A DNA stretch of 11,246 bases, taken from positions 1-11,246 of the forward strand of contig JAGWML010000091.1 in NCBI GenBank assembly GCA_028873155.1. Direction: 5' to 3'. Below the pieces are notes generated by a model. It was not told the origin of the DNA. It searched no databases and saw only the letters and a program-made list of their open reading frames with translations. This DNA is from Acidobacteriota bacterium (GTDB lineage Bacteria > Acidobacteriota > Terriglobia > Terriglobales > Acidobacteriaceae). Position 1 is the stretch's first letter. Each line of letters starts with the position of its first letter. The translations under genes and the position numbers were made by a program. Positions 1 to 5,864 of the stretch are shown here, piece by piece.

Positions 1-531
1 AGTTTGCGTGCGGCCGGGGATGTTGCCGGCGAGCATGAGCGTGGCGCCGAATTCGCCGAGGGCGCGTGCGAAGGCGAGGATGGTTCCAGCGAGGATGCCG
101 GGCGCGGCGAGGGGCAGCAGGATGCGGCGAAAGATGCGGGGCTCGGATGCGCCGAGGGTGCGCGCAGCTTCGAGGAGGGTGGGGTTGACCTGCTCCAGTG
201 CACCGAGCGCGGTGCGGTACATCGGCGGAAAGGCGATGACGGTTGCGGCGAGGACGGTGGCCGGCCAGGAGAAGACGATGGTGACGCCGATGTGCGCGAG
301 GGCGCGGCCGAGGGGGCTCTGGCGGCCGAAGGCGAGCAGCAGCAGAAATCCGACGACGGTGGGCGGCAGGACGAGCGGCAGCGTGAGGACGCCGTCGATC
401 CAGGGGCGGAGTTTGCTGCGCGAATCGTAGAGCGCCCAGGCGGCGAGCAGGCCGAGGCAGAAGGTTGCGATGGTTGCGCAGACGGTGGTGGCGAGCGAGA
501 TGAGAAGCGGCGATGCGTCGATGGCGAGCAT
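1..531 (-). CDS. modB: Molybdate ABC transporter permease ModB (partial, C-terminus off the left edge)
   Basis: This is the inner-membrane permease that moves molybdate delivered by ModA, powered by an ATPase (ModC) expected beyond the left edge. The reverse strand gives 177 codons open to base 1, starting MLAIDASPLLISLATTV. It shows hydrophobic helices, the permease loop around EAARTLGASEPRIFRRILLP, and near the edge GEFGATLMLAGNIPGRTQT, a stretch strongly conserved in ModB/CysT-type permeases. Family members are about 220-230 residues, so roughly 50 C-terminal residues are missing. The ATG (531-529) shares one base with the modA stop (TAATG), which implies translational coupling. The alternative, a sulfate-type CysT/CysW permease, is less likely because the neighbour is a ModA and a Mop-domain gene lies nearby. 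Confidence 0.93.
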   Translation of the reverse strand, partial: MLAIDASPLLISLATTVCATIATFCLGLLAAWALYDSRSKLRPWIDGVLTLPLVLPPTVVGFLLLLAFGRQSPLGRALAHIGVTIVFSWPATVLAATVIAFPPMYRTALGALEQVNPTLLEAARTLGASEPRIFRRILLPLAAPGILAGTILAFARALGEFGATLMLAGNIPGRTQT

Positions 532-1322
532 TACTGTGCAGCCATGGTAAATCCACGCTGCGTAAAGAGGCTGCTTGCGGCGGGCGAGGCAAGCCAGGCG
601 ACGAAGTCCGATGCGGCGGCGGGGTGCGCTCCGATTTGAATGGCTGCGGCGGGATAGACGATAGGGTCGTGGGTAAGGCCCGGCGCAGTGGCCACCACGC
701 GGACCTTGCCGGAGGATGCTGCATCGGTGGCGTAGACGAGGCCTGCGTCGGCGTTGCCGGTCTCAACGAAGGCGAGCACCTGGCGGACGCTCTCAGCGAG
801 GACAATTTTGGGATGGAGCGTGTTGTAGAGGCCGAGCGCGGTGAGGGACTGCTGCGCGTAGAGGCCGGCGGGGACGGGGCCTGGATCGCCGATGGCGATG
901 GAGCGAACAGCGGGACCCGCGAGCTGATCGAAGCCGGAGAGGGTGGAGTGGAGAGGCGCGATGAGAACCAGCGAGTTGCGCAGCAGGTCGCGCCGGGAGC
1001 CGGGGACAAGCAGGCCCTTGTCGTCGAGCTGGTTCATGGGGCCGGCGGCGGCGGAGAGAAAGATGTCTGCGGGCGCGCCGTGCTCGATCTGCTGGGCGAG
1101 CGCGCCGGAGCCGCCGAAGTTGTTGCGGAACTCGACCTCGGGATGGTCGCGGATGTAGGCGGCTTCCGCGGCCTGGATCGCGTCCGTGAGGCTGGCGGCG
1201 ACGGAGGCGGTGAGAACGATGCGGCGGTCAGTACGACAGGCGGTGAGCAGCAGAACGCAAGAAGAGATGACCGCGACGGAGAGCGCGCGGCGAACGATGG
1301 GGCGATGAGTGTCGAGGAGCAT
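531..1322 (-). CDS. modA: Molybdate-binding lipoprotein ModA
   Basis: This is the substrate-binding protein of the molybdate ABC importer; it captures molybdate (or tungstate) in the periplasm and hands it to ModB. It has 263 residues, close to the usual size (about 250-260). A hydrophobic signal segment ends in the lipobox LTAC with Cys29, so the mature protein is probably lipid-anchored. Family motifs are present in order: LTASVAASLTDAI (oxyanion-binding N-terminal lobe), GSGALAQQIEHGAPADIFLSA, GDPGPVPAGLYAQQ, and GNADAGLVYATDA near the second lobe. The ATG start at 1322 gives a complete signal peptide and has only a weak upstream purine run (GAAGAAG). It lies 25 bases downstream of a barrel-protein gene and overlaps modB by one base, so the three are probably one transcript. 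Confidence 0.95.
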   Translation of the reverse strand: MLLDTHRPIVRRALSVAVISSCVLLLTACRTDRRIVLTASVAASLTDAIQAAEAAYIRDHPEVEFRNNFGGSGALAQQIEHGAPADIFLSAAAGPMNQLDDKGLLVPGSRRDLLRNSLVLIAPLHSTLSGFDQLAGPAVRSIAIGDPGPVPAGLYAQQSLTALGLYNTLHPKIVLAESVRQVLAFVETGNADAGLVYATDAASSGKVRVVATAPGLTHDPIVYPAAAIQIGAHPAAASDFVAWLASPAASSLFTQRGFTMAAQ

Positions 1323-1347
1323 CGGGCTTCTTCAGTGTATCGATGCG

Positions 1348-2247
1348 CTAGAAGGGCAGGCGCATGGTGAGGACGAGGTTGTGGTTGGAGGGGTGGAAGT
1401 GGGTGACGGCAATCTGCTCGCCGCCGCCGAAGGTGAGGCCGAGACGGCCGGGTTTGCCGTCGGGCCCGTGCGAGAGCGGGATGCGGCCGATGACCATGCC
1501 GGGCGTGGCGTAGCTGACGGCCTTGCCGTCATTGGAGCCGCCGTAGAAGAAGGTAGAGTTCGATTCCACTTCCGGCCAGAAGAGGCGGGCGACGCCGGTG
1601 TGGGCGAGGCGATACTGCGCGACGGAGTTCCAGAGAACGGAGTGGCCAAGGCCTTTGCTGTTGGTGACGGGCAGGGTGCCGCCGGCGGTGGAGGTGAGAT
1701 CGAAGAGGCCCCAGCCCTTGCCGATGGCGAGAGTCGGTGTGACGACCGCGCAGCAGGAGCCGTTGCCGTTTTTGCCGGTGGGCACGGAGCCGCCGAGGAA
1801 GGCAGTGACGATGGCGTTGCCGCTCTCTTCGTTGCGGGCGAAGAGGCGCAGCTTGCCGAGGAAGGTGACGTCACCGAAGCCATCGTTGGTGTTGGGCGCG
1901 AGGTGATTGAAGAAGGGCGGCGTGTTGAAGAGCAGCTCGATGCGGCGAAAGGGGATGAGCTCGAGGCCCTTGCCGTTGTCATAGACCCAGGTGTCGTAGC
2001 CGGTATTGGAGACGTTGCGCACGAAGTCAGTGCGAAGCTCCTGCTCGAGGCGGGGCGTGACGGTGACGAGCGGGGTGATCCAGTGGGGCTGCTCGCTCTG
2101 GGTGGCGGTGACGCGGGCCTGGTAGCGGCCAACCCAGGAGGAGACCGTTTGCGCGCGGACGAGCGCGGGGACGAGCAGCAGGCAGGCAATGAGGGCTGGG
2201 CAGAAAGAGAGCGCAAATCTGGGTAACCGGATGAGGGGAAGCATCAT
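1348..2247 (-). CDS. Predicted outer-membrane beta-barrel protein, first gene of the modAB operon
   Basis: The exact function is not recognised. The 299-residue product begins with a signal peptide (hydrophobic core about residues 11-30, probable cleavage after VRA, residue 32). The rest is rich in alternating polar/hydrophobic stretches with many Gly, Asn, Thr and aromatic residues and no internal membrane helix. It ends LTMRLPF, and a C-terminal Phe is typical of the outer-membrane barrel insertion signal. Together these suggest a porin-like or transporter-type barrel of about 12 strands. It is transcribed toward modA, 25 bases away, so it may supply an outer-membrane route for molybdate; that is inference from position only. 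No Shine-Dalgarno precedes the tandem ATG ATG start, and a -10-like TAGAAT lies 6 bases upstream, which fits a leaderless transcript. Confidence 0.75.
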   Translation of the reverse strand: MMLPLIRLPRFALSFCPALIACLLLVPALVRAQTVSSWVGRYQARVTATQSEQPHWITPLVTVTPRLEQELRTDFVRNVSNTGYDTWVYDNGKGLELIPFRRIELLFNTPPFFNHLAPNTNDGFGDVTFLGKLRLFARNEESGNAIVTAFLGGSVPTGKNGNGSCCAVVTPTLAIGKGWGLFDLTSTAGGTLPVTNSKGLGHSVLWNSVAQYRLAHTGVARLFWPEVESNSTFFYGGSNDGKAVSYATPGMVIGRIPLSHGPDGKPGRLGLTFGGGEQIAVTHFHPSNHNLVLTMRLPF

Positions 2248-2358
2248 GTAACGATTCTACACGACTCACACTAACGAATCTAAGCGATTGATGCCACGCG
2301 CTTTCCGAAGCGGGATTGCGAGCGTTGCGCGGGTGCGCAAGCGGGATGTAGGCTGGGG

Positions 2359-2376
2359 CCTTGCGGGACGGCAAGG
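2359..2376 (+). other. Short hairpin in the leader of the HTH-Mop gene
   Basis: CCTTGC (2359-2364) and GCAAGG (2371-2376) can form a perfect 6-base-pair stem with a 6-base loop, 25 bases before the ATG at 2402. No T-tract follows, so it is not an intrinsic terminator. It may be incidental in GC-rich DNA. The larger multi-helix structure of a molybdenum-cofactor riboswitch was not found around it. Confidence 0.3.
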
Positions 2377-2391
2377 ATGTGGCGCAGCGAT

Positions 2392-2396
2392 GGAGG
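2392..2396 (+). promoter_or_regulatory. Shine-Dalgarno GGAGG deciding the HTH-Mop start
   Basis: GGAGG is followed by a 5-base spacer and the ATG at 2402. It overlaps the upstream in-frame ATG at 2390, which has no comparable ribosome site. Confidence 0.6.
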
Positions 2397-2401
2397 CGGG
2401 A

Positions 2402-2815
2402 ATGGCGAAGAGCGATGTGTTGTTGACTCCGCGGGAGGCCGCGGCGGCGCTGGGCGTGAGCTACGCCACGATCAAGCAGTGGATTCTGGCTGGGAAGGTG
2501 AAGACGCGCAAGACGCCGGGCGGGCATCATCGCGTACCGCAGAGCGCGTTGCGGACGCTGCTGCAGGCAGAGCCGGAGAAGCCGCGGATTGAGTCGCGGG
2601 AGCGCTTTAGAAATGTGAGCGGGCGCAACCAGCTTGTGGGCACGGTGGTCGAGGTGAAGTTCAGCGGGCTGCTGGCCCAGGTGGTGCTGTCGATCGGGGA
2701 GCAGCGGATTACGTCGATTATCACGTCGGATGCGGCGCGGGAGATGCAGCTGCGCAAGGGGCAGACGGCGGCGGCGCTGATGAAGTCGACCGAAGTGATG
2801 ATTGTGCGGGTGTGA
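2402..2815 (+). CDS. HTH (excisionase/MerR-like) plus Mop/TOBE domain protein, probable molybdate-responsive regulator
   Basis: This 137-residue protein probably binds DNA and senses molybdate. Residues 8-54 form a winged-HTH of the excisionase/MerR type (TPREAAAALGVSYATIKQW, then KTPGGHHRVP in the wing). Residues 73-137 form one Mop/TOBE domain beginning SGRNQLVGTVVEVKFSG and ending STEVMIVRV; such domains bind molybdate at oligomer interfaces. E. coli ModE has a different HTH and two TOBE repeats, so this is an alternative architecture, and a single Mop domain implies oligomerisation. I chose the ATG at 2402 because GGAGG (2392-2396) is spaced 5 bases before it and it starts just ahead of the HTH. 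An in-frame ATG at 2390 would add four residues, and one at 2288 would add a 38-residue non-conserved extension. It diverges from the mod operon it likely controls. Confidence 0.85.
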   Translation: MAKSDVLLTPREAAAALGVSYATIKQWILAGKVKTRKTPGGHHRVPQSALRTLLQAEPEKPRIESRERFRNVSGRNQLVGTVVEVKFSGLLAQVVLSIGEQRITSIITSDAAREMQLRKGQTAAALMKSTEVMIVRV

Positions 2816-3031
2816 GGCGGCGCCGGGACTGCGAGCGCTGTGCCGCCCATGAGCGATGCGCGAACGCCTGTTTGAATTGCTCGTGACGCAAAGCACACGT
2901 TGGGAACGATCGGCCTGGAGGCTGCTGCGGGGCGCAAGTTCTTCTCTCGCCAAGAGCTTTCTGCTGCGGCAGGCCCGCACTTCACAGAGTGCGGAGAGTG
3001 AGCGCACTCACACAATTCAACGCTAAATTAT
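2816..3031. other. Non-coding spacer without a supportable gene
   Basis: No gene with a ribosome site or a recognisable product is seen on either strand; open frames here are GC-driven shadows. Features noticed: GGCGGC/GCCGCC arms at 2816-2821 and 2842-2847 just after the HTH-Mop stop (no T-tract); a 9-base direct repeat CTGCTGCGG at 2922-2930 and 2961-2969; long-range arms GGCCTG (2912-2917) and CAGGCC (2970-2975); and GAGTG/CACTC arms near 2996-3009. Composition turns AT-rich from about 3011, which suggests the start of a promoter region. Confidence 0.5.
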
Positions 3032-3060
3032 TTGCCCCTGTGACGAGTGTCACATACAAG
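3032..3060 (+). promoter_or_regulatory. Candidate sigma70-type promoter of the respiratory operon
   Basis: TTGCCC (3032-3037) and TACAAG (3055-3060) each match 4 of 6 consensus bases and are separated by exactly 17 bases. The upstream flank (3011-3031) is AT-rich in a GC-rich genome. Transcription would begin near 3067, leaving a leader of about 170 bases before the cupredoxin gene. The call rests on pattern only. Confidence 0.4.
3039..3054. promoter_or_regulatory. Perfect CRP-like palindrome TGTGA-N6-TCACA
   Basis: TGTGACGAGTGTCACA is a perfect 6+4+6 inverted repeat and matches the CRP/Vfr/GlxR-type half-sites TGTGA and TCACA exactly. It fills the spacer of the candidate promoter, so if that promoter is real a bound dimer would more likely repress, unless it acts on a different promoter downstream. 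The regulator is unknown; a CRP/FNR-superfamily protein is the first guess, but other dimeric repressors could use this palindrome. Confidence 0.6.
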
Positions 3061-3110
3061 CCCTTTGGGGGTTTGGTTCCATTCATGTGAGCGACACCGA
3101 GACGATCCGG

Positions 3111-3162
3111 TGCACCTGAGACCTAAGCGAACTCTTGAGGAGTGCGCAGGCTCAGGTATGCA
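3111..3162 (+). ncRNA. Long imperfect hairpin in the operon leader, possible cis-regulatory RNA
   Basis: Nested complementary arms line up in one stem: ACCTGAG (3114-3120) with CTCAGGT (3151-3157); CCT (3122-3124) with AGG (3148-3150); GCG (3127-3129) with CGC (3145-3147); ACTC (3131-3134) with GAGT (3140-3143); loop TTGAG (3135-3139). TGC (3111-3113) can also pair with GCA (3160-3162) across a two-base bulge. That gives about 20 pairs with small bulges. No T-run follows, so it is not a simple terminator. It matches no riboswitch class that I recognise. Confidence 0.45.
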
Positions 3163-3225
3163 TGCGAATCGTCTTGGTTACAAGGTGCCGCGCAAGATCC
3201 GGTCCCTACGAATTCACAATCAGGC

Positions 3226-3232
3226 AAGGAGG
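3226..3232 (+). promoter_or_regulatory. Strong Shine-Dalgarno AAGGAGG of the cupredoxin gene
   Basis: A near-perfect anti-16S match lies 4 bases before the ATG at 3237. It fixes that start over the in-frame ATG at 3135, which would add 34 residues ahead of the signal peptide. Confidence 0.8.
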
Positions 3233-3236
3233 AACT

Positions 3237-3818
3237 ATGAAGTATATCGTTCCATCAGTTCTCGTGTTTCTGATGGCTGCCGTCAGTGGGCAGGCAGGCA
3301 CAATTCATGGCAAAGTGACGGGCGCCAAGGGCGAATCCGTTGTGTACATCGATGCAATCCCCGGCAAAACCTTCCCCGCTCCCACGCAGCATGTGGAGAT
3401 GGACCAGAAGGGGCTGATGTTCATGCCGCACCTGCTGGTCGTTGAGAAGGGCGCCACGGTGGACTTCAAGAACGACGACAGCGTGGAGCACAACGTTTTC
3501 TGGCAGGCGATCAGCGGCAACAAGAGCCTGGGCCACAACATGGGCACGTGGCCGCGCGGCCAACAGCGCAGCTTCAAGTTTGACAACCCCGGCGTAGTGC
3601 CGCTGCTCTGCAACGTGCACCCGGACATGGCGGCCTACATCGTGGTCTCGCCGACGCCGTACTTTGCCGAGACGGACAAGACGGGCGCGTTCAAGATCGA
3701 GAACGTTCCCAACGGCACCTACAAGCTGACGGCCTGGAACGAAGCGGGCAAGGGCAAGACGCAATCGGTGCAGGTGACGGTGTCTGGCGACGCGGAAGCA
3801 AACATCGCGCTGAAGTAA
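3237..3818 (+). CDS. Secreted cupredoxin (plastocyanin-like) with C-terminal carboxypeptidase-regulatory-like domain
   Basis: This is probably a periplasmic type-1 copper electron carrier serving the complex encoded downstream. The product has 193 residues. A signal peptide spans residues 1-20 (hydrophobic core, SGQA before the likely cleavage). The cupredoxin fold follows, with the ligand set His85 (VEHNVFW), Cys125, His128 and Met131 in CNVHPDM, the plastocyanin/pseudoazurin H-C-H-M pattern. Residues from about 144 to the end (TDKTGAFKIENVPNGTYKLTAWNE) look like a CarboxypepD_reg/CnaB-type beta-sandwich. That domain is unusual on a small blue-copper protein and may mediate docking or stability. 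It is the first gene of the respiratory operon, 72 bases before the oxidoreductase and preceded by the regulatory region at 3032-3162. Redox partners are inferred from context. Confidence 0.88.
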   Translation: MKYIVPSVLVFLMAAVSGQAGTIHGKVTGAKGESVVYIDAIPGKTFPAPTQHVEMDQKGLMFMPHLLVVEKGATVDFKNDDSVEHNVFWQAISGNKSLGHNMGTWPRGQQRSFKFDNPGVVPLLCNVHPDMAAYIVVSPTPYFAETDKTGAFKIENVPNGTYKLTAWNEAGKGKTQSVQVTVSGDAEANIALK

Positions 3819-3831
3819 TCGACAACAACAG

Positions 3832-3855
3832 GCCGTGGGCGCATGCGTCCACGGC
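3832..3855 (+). other. Strong intercistronic hairpin after the cupredoxin gene
   Basis: GCCGTGG (3832-3838) pairs with CCACGGC (3849-3855), extended inward by a G-U pair (3839/3848) and C-G and G-C pairs around a CATG tetraloop. This 10-pair stem begins 13 bases after the TAA. No T-tract follows, so it is unlikely to be a full intrinsic terminator. It may stabilise the cupredoxin message or attenuate read-through, so that the carrier is made in excess over the complex (inference). It also buries an ATG at 3843, arguing against that start for the next gene. Confidence 0.55.
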
Positions 3856-3890
3856 ACAACCCATGGGCAGGGCGACGGGGAACGGCCGGC

Positions 3891-5864
3891 ATGCTGAAGC
3901 GATTTGAAAACAAAGCGGTCGATGCGGGATGGTTGAACACAAACTTCCCGTGCATGATGGCGTGTCCCGCGCACACGAATGCGGGCCGCTACGTTGCTCT
4001 GATCGCGGAAGGAAAGTTCGAGGAAGCGTACCGCTACGCGCGCGAGCCGAATCCGCTGGCCAGCATCTGCGGCAGGGTCTGCGCGCATCCATGCGAGACG
4101 GCCTGCCGTCGTGGGGCGATTGACCGGCCCATCTCGATTCGTGCGCTGAAGCGGTTCCTGACGGAGCGGCATGGGCCCGAGTCGCGGCGGCCCGTCGATG
4201 TGAATCGGGGGCGCAACCAGAAGAAGCTTCCCTTCAAGGTGGCGGTTGTGGGCGCGGGGCCGGTTGGTCTTTCGGCGGCTCACGATCTGGCCCTGATGGG
4301 CTATTCGGTCACGATCTATGAGGCCGCGCCGGTAGCAGGTGGAATGCTGCACCTTGGCGTGCCGGAGTATCGCCTGCCGCGCAGCGTGATCCAGGCGCAG
4401 GTGCGCGAGATTCTCGCAGTCGGCGACATTACGCTGAAGCTGAACCAGGCGGCGGGGCGTGACTTCACGGTTGCCGGATTGAAGGACCAGGGCTTCGACG
4501 CGGTTCTGATCGCGGTGGGAGCGCATCGCAGCCGCGACCTCACGATTCCCGGCGTCGATCTCGATGGGGTGCACAAGGGCATCGATTTTCTGCTCAACGT
4601 GAACCTCGGATATCAGTTCACGATCGGCAAGAAGGTGATTGTCATCGGCGGCGGCAATGTGGCCATGGACGTGGCCCGTTCTGCGGCGCGCGAGGTAGTG
4701 CGGCAGCATGCGCCCGGAGTTGAGGAGCATGAGCCGGAACAGGAAAACATGGACGCGGTTGCCGGCAAGGAGATGATGGACATCTCGCTTTCCGCTCTGC
4801 GCCTGGGCGCCAGAGAGGTGCATCTGGTGTGCCTTGAGGGCCGCGCGGAGATGCCCGCATCGCTGGAAGAGATCACCGAGGCCGAGGAGGAAGGCGTGAT
4901 TCTCCATCCGGGTCTTGGTCCGAAGCGCATTGTGGGCGGGCCCGGCGGCGTGACGGCGCTCGAAGTGATCAAGACCAAGCAGGTCTTCGACGAAAATGGG
5001 CGATTCAATCCCACGTTCTACGAGAACAGCGAGTTTCTGCTGGATTGCGACACGATCATCATGTCGATCGGGCAGGCGCCGAAGCTGGACTTTCTGCGGC
5101 CGGAGGACGGCGTGGAGATTTCGCGTCGCGGGCTGATCGCGGTGCAGCCGCGCACGCTAATGACGTCAGTGGCTGGCATCTTTGCCGGTGGAGACTGCGC
5201 CTTTGGGCCGCGGCTGATTATCGACAGCGTTGCCGACGGCAAGCGCGCGGCAATGGGAATTGATGAATATCTGCGCGGAACGATCCACCCCGAGGCATCG
5301 GTCGAAGTGGAGGTTCTGAACCGCCACAGCATGCCGCTGAACCTACTGGATCTTGTCCGGAAAGATCCGCCGGTTCTGCCTCTGGACCGGCGCGCCGGAA
5401 TGACCGAAGTCGAGCTTGTGTACGACGAGGAGACGGCGCGGGCCGAGGCGCAGCGATGCCTGCACTGCTGGGTGAACACCATCTTCGAGGGCAACGTGCA
5501 CGACGGCAGCCTCTGCATCCTCTGCGGCGGATGCGTGGATGTGTGTCCGGAGAGCTGCCTGGAGCTGGTGAGCCTGGAGCGCTTCAACTTCGAGCCGGGC
5601 GTTGTGGAGCAGCTTGTGGAGAACGAGCAACTGCTCAACGTCGAACTGGACGATGTGAAGGCCAATGAGCTGGGCGTGATTGCCGGCTCGGTGATGCTCA
5701 AGGACGAGACGCGCTGCATTCGCTGCGGCCTGTGCGCGGCACGCTGCCCGGCGGGCACCATCACGATGGAAGCCTACAACCTGATCCCGGCCGAAGCGAC
5801 CGGGTTGATCTCGATTGAATCCATCGAAGCGCCTTTGCGCGCGCCGGTGGCAGACAGGAAGTGA
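3891..5864 (+). CDS. GltD-type FAD/NAD(P) oxidoreductase with N- and C-terminal iron-sulfur domains
   Basis: This is a cytoplasmic flavo-iron-sulfur enzyme of 657 residues, resembling glutamate synthase small-subunit and NADPH:ferredoxin-type proteins. Residues 1-100 form the Fer4_20-type domain with Cys21, 25, 60, 64, 68 and 72. An FAD-binding motif GAGPVG is at 121-126, and an NAD(P)H-type motif GGGNVAMD at 253-260 is followed by an acidic insertion (about 270-292). The second FAD motif FAGGD is at 431-435. The C-terminal half adds CLHC (523-526) and a two-cluster ferredoxin: CILCGGCVDVC (542-552) and CIRCGLCAARC (609-619). No signal peptide is visible. No glutamate synthase large subunit is nearby; instead the gene overlaps the Rieske gene by one base, which implies electron exchange with the membrane complex. 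I preferred ATG 3891 over 3843 because the latter lies in a hairpin and adds non-conserved sequence. The actual donor or acceptor is not determined. Confidence 0.88.
   Translation: MLKRFENKAVDAGWLNTNFPCMMACPAHTNAGRYVALIAEGKFEEAYRYAREPNPLASICGRVCAHPCETACRRGAIDRPISIRALKRFLTERHGPESRRPVDVNRGRNQKKLPFKVAVVGAGPVGLSAAHDLALMGYSVTIYEAAPVAGGMLHLGVPEYRLPRSVIQAQVREILAVGDITLKLNQAAGRDFTVAGLKDQGFDAVLIAVGAHRSRDLTIPGVDLDGVHKGIDFLLNVNLGYQFTIGKKVIVIGGGNVAMDVARSAAREVVRQHAPGVEEHEPEQENMDAVAGKEMMDISLSALRLGAREVHLVCLEGRAEMPASLEEITEAEEEGVILHPGLGPKRIVGGPGGVTALEVIKTKQVFDENGRFNPTFYENSEFLLDCDTIIMSIGQAPKLDFLRPEDGVEISRRGLIAVQPRTLMTSVAGIFAGGDCAFGPRLIIDSVADGKRAAMGIDEYLRGTIHPEASVEVEVLNRHSMPLNLLDLVRKDPPVLPLDRRAGMTEVELVYDEETARAEAQRCLHCWVNTIFEGNVHDGSLCILCGGCVDVCPESCLELVSLERFNFEPGVVEQLVENEQLLNVELDDVKANELGVIAGSVMLKDETRCIRCGLCAARCPAGTITMEAYNLIPAEATGLISIESIEAPLRAPVADRK

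Larger units (their letters stand above)
2248..2401. promoter_or_regulatory. Divergent regulatory spacer between the mod operon and the HTH-Mop gene, with repeated TAACGAWTC motifs
   Basis: The spacer carries TAACGATTC at 2249-2257 and TAACGAATC at 2272-2280, 23 bases apart start to start (about two helical turns), directly followed by the related TAAGCGATT (2281-2289). On the minus strand TAGAAT (2259-2254) resembles a -10 element and sits 6 bases before the ATG of the barrel-protein gene; the matching -35 is poor. The first repeat overlaps this element, so a bound protein could block the mod operon. The adjacent Mop-domain protein is the obvious candidate regulator (inference). No canonical E. 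coli ModE box is seen. Confidence 0.4.

Noticed and set aside
1309..2226. Plus-strand open frame opposite the barrel-protein gene
   Set aside because: Gly/Glu/Ala-rich translation typical of antisense GC-rich DNA; the minus strand has a signal peptide and a barrel-type C-terminus.
2248..2290. Canonical E. coli-type ModE box
   Set aside because: The required inverted TATATA-containing halves are absent; only TAACGAWTC-type repeats are seen.
2288..2401. N-terminal extension of the HTH-Mop protein from ATG 2288
   Set aside because: No Shine-Dalgarno, an odd Arg-rich extension ahead of the HTH, and overlap with the presumed operator; ATG 2402 has GGAGG at good spacing.
2340..2401. Molybdenum-cofactor (Moco) riboswitch
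   Set aside because: Only one 6-pair hairpin is visible; the multi-helix core of that riboswitch was not found.
2027..3007. 326-codon minus-strand open frame across the HTH-Mop gene and the spacer
   Set aside because: Arg/Ser/His-rich shadow without a ribosome site; the HTH-Mop gene on the other strand is clear.
3832..3870. Intrinsic terminator after the cupredoxin gene
   Set aside because: The stem is strong but no U-tract follows, and the downstream genes have no separate promoter that I can see.
3843..3890. Upstream ATG start for the oxidoreductase
   Set aside because: It lies in the loop of a strong hairpin, has no ribosome site, and adds 16 residues not resembling the family N-terminus.
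3255..4907. 550-codon open frame on the minus strand
   Set aside because: It is antisense to the cupredoxin and oxidoreductase genes, Arg/His-rich with no recognisable domain. The plus-strand genes have clear motifs, so this is a GC-driven shadow.
3891..5864. Glutamate synthase small subunit (gltD)
   Set aside because: The FAD/NAD(P) core is GltD-like, but there is no large subunit nearby, the C-terminus carries an extra two-cluster ferredoxin, and the gene is coupled to a Rieske/cytochrome b operon.
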